Assembly (NCBI RefSeq): GCF_016765675.1 | Contig: NZ_JAESWB010000115.1 | Span: forward strand, 38,497 to 102,496 | Direction of reading: 5' to 3' | Source: Neobacillus paridis | Lineage (GTDB): Bacteria > Bacillota > Bacilli > Bacillales > Cytobacillaceae | DNA: 64,000 nt | Shown here: one piece after another, positions 8,681 to 17,787 of the stretch | Numbering within the stretch: the first letter of the stretch is position 1 | Layout of the letters: each line of letters starts with the position of its first letter | Notes under the pieces: generated by a model | What the model was told of the DNA's origin: nothing | What the model saw: the letters and a program-made list of their open reading frames with translations, nothing else | Databases searched by the model: none | Program-made: the position numbers and the translations under genes

Positions 8681-8765
8681 GGCGGCAGCGCCTGCCACTA
8701 AGGAGATCTCCTTAGAATCATCATCGCAGGAACTAGCTGTGCTTATTCCAAGGCGCGACAGCTTT
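8681..8765 (+). repeat. Cluster of inverted repeats between leuS T-box and start codon
   Basis: Three inverted repeats lie in the part of the leuS mRNA made only after antitermination. GGCAG-CGC-CTGCC is at about 8684-8696. A perfect 18-bp palindrome CTAAGGAGATCTCCTTAG is at 8698-8715. AGCTGT pairs with ACAGCT across about 8734-8763. The true ribosome site AGGAGG follows at about 8778. No T-run follows the palindrome. Role unknown. Confidence 0.7.
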
Positions 8766-8790
8766 TATTTATCAATAGGAGGAAATCATA

Positions 8791-11208
8791 ATGAGTTTCG
8801 ATCATCGAAAAATCGAAAAAAAATGGCAAAAAAGATGGGAAGAAGAAAAAACTTTTAAAACAAGCGAAGAATATGATAAACGAAAATTCTACGCCTTAGA
8901 TATGTTCCCATATCCATCAGGAGCCGGGCTCCATGTCGGGCACCCTGAGGGCTACACCGCAACAGATATACTTTCGCGGATGAAACGGATGCAGGGCTAC
9001 AACGTGCTGCACCCGATGGGCTGGGATGCCTTCGGTCTACCTGCAGAGCAGTATGCATTAGATACTGGCAATGATCCGGCAGAATTTACCGCAAAAAATA
9101 TTGATACCTTCCGCAGGCAAATTAAAGCGCTCGGTTTCTCTTATGATTGGGATCGTGAAGTCAACACAACCGATCCGGACTATTACAAATGGACACAATG
9201 GATTTTCTTAAAGCTGTGGGAAAAAGGCCTTGCCTATGTGGATGAAGTTCCGGTTAACTGGTGCCCGGCACTGGGGACTGTATTAGCTAACGAAGAAGTG
9301 ATTGATGGTAAAAGCGAACGCGGCGGCCATCCGGTAGAACGCCGGCCAATGAGGCAGTGGATGTTGAAGATTACCGCTTATGCCGACCGTTTGCTTGAGG
9401 ATCTGGAAGAGCTGGATTGGCCCGAGTCATTAAAAGAAATGCAGCGCAACTGGATTGGCCGTTCTGAAGGAGCTGAAGTCAACTTCCAAATTGAAGGACA
9501 TGACGGAACATTCACCGTATTTACGACTCGTCCTGATACACTTTTTGGGGCAACCTATGCGGTCCTTGCACCTGAGCATAAGCTTGTCGAAAAAATTACC
9601 ACGGCAGAACAGCGCCCGGCAGTTGAGGCCTATCTTGAAAAAGTCAAATCCAAGAGTGATCTTGAACGTACCGACCTTGCTAAAGAAAAAACCGGCGTCT
9701 TTACAGGTGCCTATGCAATAAATCCGGCCAATGGCGAAAAAATGCCAATCTGGATTGCCGACTATGTACTGGCAAGTTACGGTACCGGGGCCATTATGGC
9801 AGTACCGGCCCATGATGAGCGCGATTATGAGTTTGCCAGGAAATTTGACCTGCCAATTAAGGAAGTTGTTGCTGGCGGCGATATCACTAAAGAGGCTTAT
9901 ACCGGCGACGGTGAACATATAAACTCCGATTTCTTAAACGGTTTGAATAAAGCTGATGCGATTTCGAACATGATCGCCTGGCTTGAAGATAAAGGCATTG
10001 GGACGAAGAAAGTGACATACCGCCTGCGCGATTGGCTGTTCAGCCGGCAACGTTACTGGGGTGAACCGATTCCAATTATTCATTGGGAGGACGGTACCAC
10101 CACAGCAGTTCCAGAAGATCAGCTTCCATTGACACTGCCGAAAACAAAGGATATTAAACCATCCGGCACCGGTGAGTCACCACTTGCGAACATCGAAGAA
10201 TGGGTCAATGTTGTCGATCCGGTAACAGGGAAAAAAGGCCGCCGCGAAACCAATACAATGCCGCAATGGGCTGGCAGCTGCTGGTACTATTTGCGTTATA
10301 TTGATCCGAAAAATGATCAGGAACTGGCCTCACCAGAAAAATTAAAGCACTGGCTGCCTATAGATATTTATATTGGCGGTGCTGAACATGCCGTATTGCA
10401 CTTACTATATGCCCGTTTTTGGCATAAATTCTTATATGATCTTGGCGTGGTACCAACAAAAGAGCCATTCCAAAAACTATTTAACCAAGGAATGATTTTA
10501 GGCGAAGGCAATGAAAAGATGAGTAAGTCAAAAGGAAATGTTGTTAATCCAGATGACATCATTGAAAGTCATGGTGCTGATACCCTGCGCTTATATGAAA
10601 TGTTCATGGGACCATTGGATGCCTCGATTGCCTGGTCGACAAATGGATTGGACGGTTCCCGCCGTTTCTTGGATCGGATCTGGCGTTTGCTGGTTGAAGA
10701 AGATGGCACGTTAAATCCAAAGATTCAGCCGACCGAAGAAGCTTCAAGCATGGAAAAAGTATATCATCAGACAGTGAAGAAAGTTACTGAGGATTATGAA
10801 GGCCTAAGATTTAACACGGCCATTTCGCAAATGATGGTATTCGTAAATGAAGCGTATAAAGCTGATGTTCTGCCAAAGCCATACATCGAAGGCTTTGTTA
10901 AATTACTTTCGCCGGTGGCACCGCATCTTGCCGAGGAGCTTTGGGAAAAGCTTGGACATCATGATACGATTTCCTATGAAGCTTGGCCTGCCTATGATGA
11001 AGCCAAGCTGGTGGATAACGAAGTGGAAATTGTTATTCAAATCAATGGTAAAGTAAAAGCCAAGCTGGTAGTGCCAAAAGATGCCAGCAAAGAGACGTTA
11101 GAGGGAATCGCCATGGGTGATGACCGCGTGCAAGCACAAATTGACGGCAAAACAATTCGCAAAGTCATTACCGTACCCGGCAAGCTCGTGAATATTGTTG
11201 CAAATTAA
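8791..11208 (+). CDS. leuS: Leucyl-tRNA synthetase
   Basis: Class I synthetase that charges tRNA-Leu. It has 805 residues, as usual for bacterial LeuRS. The HIGH motif is present as HVGH near residues 48-51 ([15 protein letters not shown]) and KMSKS lies near residues 575-579 ([10 protein letters not shown]). Between them the editing domain shows the [12 protein letters not shown] motif. The C-terminal end ([15 protein letters not shown]) is typical. The ATG is preceded by an AGGAGGAAATCAT site. Expression is governed by the upstream T-box, and a terminator closes the transcript. Confidence 0.98.
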   Translation: MSFDHRKIEKKWQKRWEEEKTFKTSEEYDKRKFYALDMFPYPSGAGLHVGHPEGYTATDILSRMKRMQGYNVLHPMGWDAFGLPAEQYALDTGNDPAEFTAKNIDTFRRQIKALGFSYDWDREVNTTDPDYYKWTQWIFLKLWEKGLAYVDEVPVNWCPALGTVLANEEVIDGKSERGGHPVERRPMRQWMLKITAYADRLLEDLEELDWPESLKEMQRNWIGRSEGAEVNFQIEGHDGTFTVFTTRPDTLFGATYAVLAPEHKLVEKITTAEQRPAVEAYLEKVKSKSDLERTDLAKEKTGVFTGAYAINPANGEKMPIWIADYVLASYGTGAIMAVPAHDERDYEFARKFDLPIKEVVAGGDITKEAYTGDGEHINSDFLNGLNKADAISNMIAWLEDKGIGTKKVTYRLRDWLFSRQRYWGEPIPIIHWEDGTTTAVPEDQLPLTLPKTKDIKPSGTGESPLANIEEWVNVVDPVTGKKGRRETNTMPQWAGSCWYYLRYIDPKNDQELASPEKLKHWLPIDIYIGGAEHAVLHLLYARFWHKFLYDLGVVPTKEPFQKLFNQGMILGEGNEKMSKSKGNVVNPDDIIESHGADTLRLYEMFMGPLDASIAWSTNGLDGSRRFLDRIWRLLVEEDGTLNPKIQPTEEASSMEKVYHQTVKKVTEDYEGLRFNTAISQMMVFVNEAYKADVLPKPYIEGFVKLLSPVAPHLAEELWEKLGHHDTISYEAWPAYDEAKLVDNEVEIVIQINGKVKAKLVVPKDASKETLEGIAMGDDRVQAQIDGKTIRKVITVPGKLVNIVAN

Positions 11209-11218
11209 AATGATGACA

Positions 11219-11248
11219 TCCTCCATCCATATATGGGGGATTTTTTTA
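11219..11248 (+). terminator. Intrinsic terminator of leuS
   Basis: TCCTCCAT (11219-11226) pairs with ATGGGGGA (11233-11240), with one wobble pair, followed by a run of seven T. Confidence 0.85.
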
Positions 11249-11304
11249 TTTTAATTTTCAGAAAAATGGTCAATAATGAGAGACAAAAAGAAAGGAAGAG
11301 TTCG

Positions 11305-11490
11305 ATGATCCAAGTGAAGTTGTTTGACCGGGAGCATGAAAAGGATTTAGAAAAAGAAATGAATCATTTTTTAAGAAGATTGGATGAGAAGAGCTTGCTG
11401 GATATTAAATATAATGTCGCGGCATTTCCAGAGGATGATGAGGAGGAACAAATTTACTGTTTTTCGGCAATGATTATTTATAGGGCCTGA
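11305..11490 (+). CDS. cse60: Sporulation protein Cse60 family (61 aa)
   Basis: A 61-residue acidic protein matching the Cse60 (YteV) family, a sporulation-associated small protein of Bacillus whose mechanism is unknown. Recognisable features are the start MIQVKLFDREHEKDLEKEMN and the end IYCFSAMIIYRA. The in-frame stretch upstream of 11305 has no ribosome site; ATG 11305 follows AAAGGAAGAG. It lies between the leuS terminator and the convergent ytfP gene, eight bases from the latter's stop, so it is probably expressed alone. Confidence 0.82.
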   Translation: MIQVKLFDREHEKDLEKEMNHFLRRLDEKSLLDIKYNVAAFPEDDEEEQIYCFSAMIIYRA

Positions 11491-11498
11491 CCAATGGG

Positions 11499-12764
11499 TC
11501 AGGCCCTAGCTGATAATGCGGCATTCACCCCTGCCAATCTCCCAGTAACCAGCGCGGAGGTAATGTTATATCCTCCTGTATAACCGTGAATATCGAGGAT
11601 TTCGCCGCAAAAATATAACCCGTTCATCCGTTTTGAACCCATCGTTTTTGGGTCGATTTCTTTCACAGACACCCCGCCGCCGGTAACAAAGGCTTTTTCC
11701 AACGGCAATGTCCCATTGACCTTAAATTGAAACTGCTTGCAGCTTTTGGCAAAACTGCGGGTCTTTTCGTTCGTAAGAGAGCCTGCCTGCGCTGCGGGAT
11801 CGATCTCATTGGTTTCTAACAGAAAAAGCAGGTAGCGCTCCGGCAGCAGCCCTTTTAAGGTATTTTTGATGCTCTTTTTCGGCTCTTCTTTTATTATTTT
11901 GATCATTTCCTGAAATAATTCTTCTTCATTTCGATCCGGCATCACATCGAGGCTCATCGTAACCTCTGTAAGATGCCATTTTTTCATGGCTTTCACGACA
12001 AACTGACTGCATCTTAACACAGCGGGACCGCTAATGCCGAAATGGGTAAAAATCATATCCATCCGGTGGCTGATAAGAGGCTTTCCTTTTGGGTTTAACA
12101 CGCTTAATTCAATGTCTCTTAATGATATTCCCTGCAGAATTTTTTGCTTAATAAACGGTTCACTGGAAGTGACAGGCACTTCCGTTGGAAATAATTCGGT
12201 AATTGTGTGTCCGGCTTTCTCCGCCCAGGCATAACCGTCGCCGGTTGATCCCGTTTGCGGAACCGATTTGCCGCCAACAGCAATGACAATGGATTTTGCC
12301 CAGATTTTTTGCCCGTCTTTTAATTGGACTGCTGATACCCTGCCATCCTCGTAGAGTACATCGGCAACCGGGCTGTTTTTAAAAACTTTAACCTGTAGTT
12401 TTTCTAATTGCTGCAACAAGGCATCAACCACCGACTGTGCCTTATTGGAAACTGGAAACATCCGGCCGTGGTCCTCTTCCTTAAGAGCAATTCCCAGATT
12501 CTCGAAAAACTGAATAATATCTTCATGATTAAAAATCGAAAAAGCGCTGTATAAAAACTTGCCGTTTCCCGGGATATGTTTAATAATTTCCTCTACTGGC
12601 CTCCGGTTTGTTACGTTGCAGCGGCCGCCACCGGATATCGCCAGCTTCCGGCCAAGCTTGTCCCCTTTATCAATGAGCAGCACCTTGGCCCCTTTTTCGC
12701 CAGCAGCAATGGCTGCCATTAAACCTGATGGACCGCCGCCAATCACAATTACATCCAATTGCAT
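11499..12764 (-). CDS. ytfP: FAD-dependent oxidoreductase YtfP (HI0933/BaiN-like)
   Basis: A 421-residue flavoprotein of the HI0933 family, often annotated as BaiN/RdsA-like NAD(P)/FAD-dependent oxidoreductase; the substrate is not established. The N-terminal dinucleotide fold [29 protein letters not shown] binds [14 protein letters not shown] and the C-terminal [18 protein letters not shown] are family signatures. I chose ATG 12764 because it precedes the Rossmann strand directly and gives the family length. The frame can be extended to a TTG at 12806 without a good ribosome site. Confidence 0.87.
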   Translation of the reverse strand: MQLDVIVIGGGPSGLMAAIAAGEKGAKVLLIDKGDKLGRKLAISGGGRCNVTNRRPVEEIIKHIPGNGKFLYSAFSIFNHEDIIQFFENLGIALKEEDHGRMFPVSNKAQSVVDALLQQLEKLQVKVFKNSPVADVLYEDGRVSAVQLKDGQKIWAKSIVIAVGGKSVPQTGSTGDGYAWAEKAGHTITELFPTEVPVTSSEPFIKQKILQGISLRDIELSVLNPKGKPLISHRMDMIFTHFGISGPAVLRCSQFVVKAMKKWHLTEVTMSLDVMPDRNEEELFQEMIKIIKEEPKKSIKNTLKGLLPERYLLFLLETNEIDPAAQAGSLTNEKTRSFAKSCKQFQFKVNGTLPLEKAFVTGGGVSVKEIDPKTMGSKRMNGLYFCGEILDIHGYTGGYNITSALVTGRLAGVNAALSARA

Positions 12765-12959
12765 TTTTTCACCAACTTTAACTAGATTCACTTCATTATG
12801 CAACAATTATAGTAAAATTAAACGAACCTCCCATTATTTTTCACAAAAATAACTTGATTGTAAGTGGCATCGGGAGAAAAGAAGTTGTAAACTACTAATA
12901 GTGTGCAAAAAGTCAAGTTTCTTATTGCGCATGTATTTCTTCAGTCAGGAAGGGATTCT

Positions 12960-14591
12960 ATGCAGTCGAAGCTTTTAAGAGGTACCTTTATCTTAACACT
13001 GGGAACGATACTTTCGAAAGTTCTTGGGTTAATTTATGTTATTCCATTCTTTCAAATTGTCGGTCGCGAAGGAACCGTTCTATATCAATATTCCTACGTT
13101 CCGTATACAGTTTTTATCAGTATTGCAACAGCTGGTGTACCGCTTGCTGTTTCGAAATTTATTTCAAAATATAATGCCCTCGAGGAATATGCAGTTGGCA
13201 GAAAGCTGTTTAAATCCGGGATTGTGGTTATGCTGACAACTGGATTTTTGGCCTTTTTAGTGATGTATCTCGCTGCGCCCACCCTTGCCGAGATGAGTAC
13301 GGGCGGAGACGCCAATTTAAAAAATGTTACCACCGTCATGCGGGCTGTCAGCTTTGCTTTAATTGTTGTGCCGTTTATGAGTTTAATCAGAGGCTACTTT
13401 CAAGGTCATCAATCCATGGGGCCATCAGCTCTTTCACAAGTAGTAGAACAGATTGTCAGAATTGCTTTTGTTCTGCTGGGTGCCTTCGTAGTCATGAAGT
13501 TTTTAAATGGAAAAATTGTTACGGCTGTCAGCGTAGCGACGTTTGCCGCATTTATTGGGGCAATCGGCGGACTTGCTGTATTATTTTGGTATTGGTATAA
13601 AAGGAAACCATATTTAGACGAATTGCTTGAACATGATAAGGGTACGATTAATATATCACTCAAAGAAATCTATAAAGAAATTATTTTGTATTCCTTTCCC
13701 TTTGTTCTAGTCGGAATCGCCAATCCGTTATTTCAGGCAATTGATCAATTTACCTTTAGTAAGGCATTAGTTCAAATTGGTTTTACCGAGCAAGTGGCCG
13801 ATTCCTTTTTTTCAATGTTAAACTTTGAATCACATAAAATTGTTATCATTCCTGTTTCCCTGGCAACTGCTTTCTCCTTAACGCTGGTTCCAAGCATCAC
13901 CAAAGCGTTTGTAGAGGGTGACAAAAAAAGTATGGTTCATCAATTAAATCAGTCGTTTCAGGTTTTATTATTTTTAACATTACCGGCAGCGATTGGGTTA
14001 TCATTATTAGCTGAGCCGGTTTACACCGTTTTTTACCAACATGATGTTATGGGAACGGAAGTATTGAGGGCATACGCGCCGGTAGCGATTCTCTTTTCTT
14101 TATATTCCGTTACAGCTGCTATTTTACAGGGAATTAATGAACAGCGCTTTACGGTTCTTAGCCTGCTTGTCGGCTTATTGATCAAATTGTCATTGAATAT
14201 TCCTCTTATTAAGATGATGGAAACAAGAGGTGCCGTTTTAGCCACGACATTAGGATACACGGCAGCAATTATAATCAATCTGATTGTTATTAAAACCTTT
14301 GCCCGTTATCCATTCCGGATTGTCTGGCGCAGAAGTTTGCTGATCGGGATATTTGCCGGTTTAATGAGGGCTGTAACAGAAGGGGTTTACCGGGTACTAT
14401 TGCTATTCCTTTCACCCGAGTCAAAAATTCAATCGGTCATTATTATTCTCTTATGTGCTGCAATTGGTGCGGCGGTTTATTTCTATCTTGGGGTTAAGTC
14501 AGGTCTCATTAGCCGCTTATTCGGCTCAAGATTTGACCGCCTGATGACAAAAATAAAATTGCCGGGAAGGAGAAGAACGGTTGAGAATTGA
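12960..14591 (+). CDS. murJ: Lipid II flippase MurJ (YtgP), MOP superfamily
   Basis: A 543-residue polytopic membrane protein of the polysaccharide-transporter/MATE-like (MOP) superfamily. The B. subtilis orthologue YtgP was shown to be the MurJ lipid II flippase, which moves the peptidoglycan precursor across the membrane. About 14 hydrophobic segments are visible, starting with LLRGTFILTLGTILSKVLGLIYVIPF, and the C-terminus is basic. The start at 12960 follows CAGGAAGGGATT; the longer frame from 12903 lacks a site. Its end overlaps the start of the pseudouridine synthase gene by 11 bases, suggesting one operon. Confidence 0.9.
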   Translation: MQSKLLRGTFILTLGTILSKVLGLIYVIPFFQIVGREGTVLYQYSYVPYTVFISIATAGVPLAVSKFISKYNALEEYAVGRKLFKSGIVVMLTTGFLAFLVMYLAAPTLAEMSTGGDANLKNVTTVMRAVSFALIVVPFMSLIRGYFQGHQSMGPSALSQVVEQIVRIAFVLLGAFVVMKFLNGKIVTAVSVATFAAFIGAIGGLAVLFWYWYKRKPYLDELLEHDKGTINISLKEIYKEIILYSFPFVLVGIANPLFQAIDQFTFSKALVQIGFTEQVADSFFSMLNFESHKIVIIPVSLATAFSLTLVPSITKAFVEGDKKSMVHQLNQSFQVLLFLTLPAAIGLSLLAEPVYTVFYQHDVMGTEVLRAYAPVAILFSLYSVTAAILQGINEQRFTVLSLLVGLLIKLSLNIPLIKMMETRGAVLATTLGYTAAIIINLIVIKTFARYPFRIVWRRSLLIGIFAGLMRAVTEGVYRVLLLFLSPESKIQSVIIILLCAAIGAAVYFYLGVKSGLISRLFGSRFDRLMTKIKLPGRRRTVEN

Positions 14592-15300
14592 TAAAATGCT
14601 GGCGAATCTGGGTTATGGCAGCCGTAAGGAAGTCAAACAACTGTTGAAAAGCGGTGCTGTAATGATTGATGATATCGTGGTTAAGGATGCCAAACAGCAA
14701 GTGGATCCAACTATCCAAACGGTAACCTTAAATGGTGAAGTGATTGAGTATAAGGAATATATATATTTGCTGATGAATAAGCCGCCTGGTGTTTTATCTG
14801 CGACAGAGGATAACGTCGATGAGACGGTGATTGATTTACTGGAAATAGAGGACCAAGTCTATGAACCGTTCCCGGTCGGCCGGCTCGACAAAGATACCGA
14901 GGGTTTGCTGTTGATTACTAATGATGGGCAATTGGCGCACAGGTTGTTATCGCCAAAAAAGCACGTTCCCAAGACTTATTTTGCGGTCATTGATCGTGAA
15001 GTAACGGACGAGGATGTTAGGGCTTTTGCCGAAGGTGTTGTACTCGACGATGGTTATAAAACTAAGCCCGGCAAGCTGAAAATTCTAAAATCCGGGACTC
15101 ATTCCGATGTTGAACTAACGATTACTGAAGGAAAATTCCACCAGGTAAAAAGGATGTTTGAAGCCGTAGGCAAGAGGGTTATATACCTGCAGCGGATTTC
15201 CATGGGCCCCTTAGTACTGGATGAAACACTTGAACCTGGTGAATACCGCGAACTAACGGACGAAGAAATTGAGTTATTAAAAAATGATCAAGTGAAGTGA
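14581..15300 (+). CDS. ytzG: rRNA pseudouridine synthase, RsuA/RluB family (YtzG)
   Basis: A 239-residue enzyme that isomerises a uridine in ribosomal RNA, likely 16S position 516 by family. An N-terminal S4-like RNA-binding domain (MRIDKMLANLGYGSRKEVKQLLKSG) is followed by the catalytic domain with the GRLDKDTEGLLLITNDG motif holding the catalytic Asp near residue 103. The start is TTG at 14581 behind GGAAGGAG, so translation begins inside the last codons of murJ. A terminator follows immediately after the stop. Confidence 0.92.
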   Translation: MRIDKMLANLGYGSRKEVKQLLKSGAVMIDDIVVKDAKQQVDPTIQTVTLNGEVIEYKEYIYLLMNKPPGVLSATEDNVDETVIDLLEIEDQVYEPFPVGRLDKDTEGLLLITNDGQLAHRLLSPKKHVPKTYFAVIDREVTDEDVRAFAEGVVLDDGYKTKPGKLKILKSGTHSDVELTITEGKFHQVKRMFEAVGKRVIYLQRISMGPLVLDETLEPGEYRELTDEEIELLKNDQVK

Positions 15301-15333
15301 AAAAGCAGCTATAGTGTTAGCTGCTTTTTCTTT
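15301..15333 (+). terminator. Intrinsic terminator of murJ-ytzG
   Basis: AAAAAGCAGCTA and TTAGCTGCTTTTT pair across a five-base loop and end in a T-run right after the stop codon. Confidence 0.87.
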
Positions 15334-15435
15334 AATTTCCTCAACAATAGGTAAAATATGATTTTCTGTCGTCACAATATTTTTCCTAAACTTTGGGTAT
15401 CTTACAATCAAAAGAAGACATGGGGGGAAGTGTTG

Positions 15436-16242
15436 ATGAAATTAACACATGAGAAGGCGATCGAATTACATGGCTTTAATAATCTGACGAAATCATTAAG
15501 TTTTAATATGTATGATATTTGTTTTACGAGGACGCGGGAAGAGCGGGAAGCCTATTTAAATTATATTGATGAGCAATACAGTGCAGAGCGGTTGACAAGA
15601 ATTCTACAGGATGTCGCCGATATTATTGGGGCACATGTATTGAATATTGCCAGTCAGGACTTTGAACCGACCGGGGCCAGCGTGACCTTTTTAATATCGG
15701 AGGCACCCGTTCACAATCCGCCTTTGGAAATATTCGAAGAATCACCGGGACCGTTAATGGAATCGGTGGTTTTGCAGCTTGATAAGAGTCATATTACCGT
15801 TCATACATATCCGGAATACCACCCTGATGAGGGGATCAGTACGTTCCGCGCTGATATCGATGTTTCAACATGCGGTGAAATCTCACCTTTGAAGGCGCTG
15901 CACCATTTAATCCGTTCGTTTGAGACGGATGTGATGACCATCGATTACCGAGTCCGCGGATTTACTAGGGATAAAGATGGATATAAATTATTTATTGATC
16001 ATGAAATTAGCTCCATTCAGAACTATATTCCCGACGATTTGATCGATATGTTTGATATGATTGATGTCAACGTTTATCAGGAAAATATATTTCACACGAA
16101 ATGTAAACTGCGGAATTTTGATTTAAATAACTATTTATTTGGGTATACAAAAGATAAATTGTCCCCAGAAGAAGCTGCTGAAATTACAGAACGAATTCAT
16201 TTTGAAATGGATGAAATTTTTTATGGGAAAAATATTATTTGA
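15436..16242 (+). CDS. speD: S-adenosylmethionine decarboxylase proenzyme, long (E. coli-type) SpeD
   Basis: Makes decarboxylated SAM, the aminopropyl donor for spermidine. At 268 residues this is the long class seen in E. coli, not the roughly 126-residue form of B. subtilis. Similarity to my recollection of E. coli SpeD is obvious throughout: [51 protein letters not shown]. The self-cleavage site that generates the pyruvoyl group is LDK/SHI with Ser118, and the catalytic Cys is Cys146. ATG 15436 follows GGGGGGAAG. It stands alone; no speE lies in the window. Confidence 0.93.
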   Translation: MKLTHEKAIELHGFNNLTKSLSFNMYDICFTRTREEREAYLNYIDEQYSAERLTRILQDVADIIGAHVLNIASQDFEPTGASVTFLISEAPVHNPPLEIFEESPGPLMESVVLQLDKSHITVHTYPEYHPDEGISTFRADIDVSTCGEISPLKALHHLIRSFETDVMTIDYRVRGFTRDKDGYKLFIDHEISSIQNYIPDDLIDMFDMIDVNVYQENIFHTKCKLRNFDLNNYLFGYTKDKLSPEEAAEITERIHFEMDEIFYGKNII

Positions 16243-16244
16243 AA

Positions 16245-16272
16245 AAGAGCCTGATTGCCGGGCTCTTTTCAT
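16245..16272. terminator. Terminator between speD and the convergent ATPase gene
   Basis: AAAAGAGCC (16246-16254) pairs with GGCTCTTTT (16263-16271), with A- and T-runs on both sides. Confidence 0.8.
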
Positions 16273-16275
16273 ATA

Positions 16276-17025
16276 TTATCCTTCGAATAGATGATGCAGC
16301 ATCCGATTTTTATCATCGAAAAATTGCTTCATCAGTCGATAATGGTTTGTCTCTTCCAGTTTGCTTTCTGAAATTCCTGACTCAGTAAACTCAAAAATTT
16401 TTGCATCTGGGTAGGCCATAATGATGGGTGAATGGGTTGCGATAATCAATTGGGAATTTTCCTGTACTAAATCATGAATTCGTGTCAGCATCGACATTTG
16501 TCTGAGAGGTGACAAGGCAGCCTCCGGTTCATCCAAAATATAGATACCATTTCCACGGAATCGATGAAGAAACGTGGCGAAGAATGCTTCACCATGGGAT
16601 TGCTCATGGAGTGAAACCCCGCCAAATGAATCAATCACCTTAGTTCCGAATCCTTCCCGGTCCATTTCTTCAATATTGGAAGCAACATTATAAAAGCTTT
16701 CCGCCCTTAGAAAAAATCCATCAGTTGGTTTATCGATGCCTTTTATTAATTTGAGGTAATCAGCAAGCGGGGAATGAGAATCATAGGTGGAAAAATTAAA
16801 GTTCAACGATCCGCCCTCAGGATTAAATCCTAATGCAACGGCAATTGCTTCGATTAATGTAGATTTCCCCATGCCGTTTTCACCAACAAAAAAGGTAACC
16901 TTAGGATGTAATACGAGTTCATCCAAAGTTTCTACACTGGGGAGATGAAAAGGATATTGTTTGAATGACGGAATATCAGCTTTCATTAATTGGATACTTC
17001 TTAAAAATTGGCTATTCCAATACAT
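16276..17025 (-). CDS. Lone AAA-type ATPase, SMC/ABC-like (COG3910 family)
   Basis: A 249-residue predicted ATPase with an ABC/SMC-like head. The Walker A motif GENGMGKST is at residues 48-56, a signature-like SHGEAFFATF near residue 137, Walker B YILDEPEAALSP near residue 157, and an H-loop IIATHSPI near residue 191. The N-terminal segment FHLPSVETLDELVLHPKVTFFVGENG is typical of the COG3910 group. The family is usually found without a fixed partner and its substrate is unknown. No adjacent nuclease or toxin gene is seen, so I do not call it a defence system. Confidence 0.85.
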   Translation of the reverse strand: MYWNSQFLRSIQLMKADIPSFKQYPFHLPSVETLDELVLHPKVTFFVGENGMGKSTLIEAIAVALGFNPEGGSLNFNFSTYDSHSPLADYLKLIKGIDKPTDGFFLRAESFYNVASNIEEMDREGFGTKVIDSFGGVSLHEQSHGEAFFATFLHRFRGNGIYILDEPEAALSPLRQMSMLTRIHDLVQENSQLIIATHSPIIMAYPDAKIFEFTESGISESKLEETNHYRLMKQFFDDKNRMLHHLFEG

Positions 17026-17187
17026 ATATTGACCTCGGTTTGCTTTTTACCTTCATTGTATCAACCTGTTGGAATTTGTATCAATTAGGATGACAAAAAT
17101 TCTGCACATTCGGAAAAGGGAGGCTGCATGAAATTAGGTATATTATAACAGCTTATCCCATACATTTGAAATAGGAGGGGAACTTGT

Positions 17188-17616
17188 ATGCAATTTTACT
17201 ATGGTCAGCAAATGCCATTAAGAATACTGGATGAAGCAGAATTTTGGAAACATCAAGAGGAGGAGCATACGGTTGTAATTCGCGAGTTGGTTTCCGAACT
17301 GGAACCTGAATTTGTCGATGCTTTGAAAAAATGGGAACAGGCCCTTGCTGAAACAAACCAGCAGGTAGTCCGTTTTATTGAATCGGTGGTCCGCTCTGGT
17401 TATCAAATATCAGACCAGTTGCACCAACAAGTGATGCAGCTGGTGGCCTATTGCCTGCAGCAAAGTGAATCGTTTATTGCCCTATGCCAACAAATCAAAA
17501 CACACAGTGCTGCGGTAAGCAGCAATCATACAGCAAAAGTAGTACTTGTGCACATCATCCGTGAATCCGAGTATTTTATCGGTATTGCTCAGGCACTGTT
17601 ATCAAGTGGACAGTAA
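17188..17616 (+). CDS. DUF2935 domain protein
   Basis: A 142-residue all-helical protein matching the DUF2935 family. The conserved FWKHQEEEHTVVIREL lies near the N-terminus and HIIRESEYFIGIAQ near the C-terminus. The repeated His/Glu pairs (HQEEEH, RESEYF) fit a four-helix-bundle metal-binding or ferritin-like fold, but this is inference. DUF2935 proteins of Bacillus often have two such domains; this one has a single domain. A very good AGGAGGGG site precedes the ATG. Confidence 0.83.
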   Translation: MQFYYGQQMPLRILDEAEFWKHQEEEHTVVIRELVSELEPEFVDALKKWEQALAETNQQVVRFIESVVRSGYQISDQLHQQVMQLVAYCLQQSESFIALCQQIKTHSAAVSSNHTAKVVLVHIIRESEYFIGIAQALLSSGQ

Positions 17617-17624
17617 TAAACTTT

Positions 17625-17658
17625 AAAGTGATATTCCTTATTGGGATATCACTTTTTG
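17625..17658 (+). terminator. Terminator of the DUF2935 gene
   Basis: AAAGTGATATTCC and GGGATATCACTTT pair across a short loop and are followed by a T-run. Confidence 0.82.
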
Positions 17659-17672
17659 AATCATGTTGACGC

Positions 17673-17738
17673 GACGGGTAAATTATCAAAACAGACGGGT
17701 AAAATCAGAAAAATGACGGGTAAATGATAAATCCCGTC
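17673..17738. repeat. Three-copy array with exact 21-bp period, core GACGGGTAAA
   Basis: The core GACGGGTAAA starts at 17673, 17694 and 17715, each exactly 21 bases apart. The 11-base spacers between cores are unrelated in sequence. An inverted half-core CCCGTC closes the array at 17733-17738 and can pair with the third GACGGG. The array lies between the convergent DUF2935 and permease genes. Confidence 0.85.
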
Positions 17739-17787
17739 TTAAAGCAGTACCAATAAAATAAAAAGCCAGCAAGTAATTCGCCGGCTT

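Noticed and set aside
12034..12852. Plus-strand frames opposite ytfP
   Set aside because: They lie antisense to a clear flavoprotein gene and show mirror-codon artefacts only.
15358..15435. N-terminal extension of SpeD
   Set aside because: The extra 26 residues precede the ribosome site GGGGGGAAG and have no counterpart in known SpeD proteins.
16276..17616. Two-gene defence system (ATPase plus DUF2935)
   Set aside because: The genes are divergent with separate control, DUF2935 has no nuclease motif, and neither gene shows foreign base composition.
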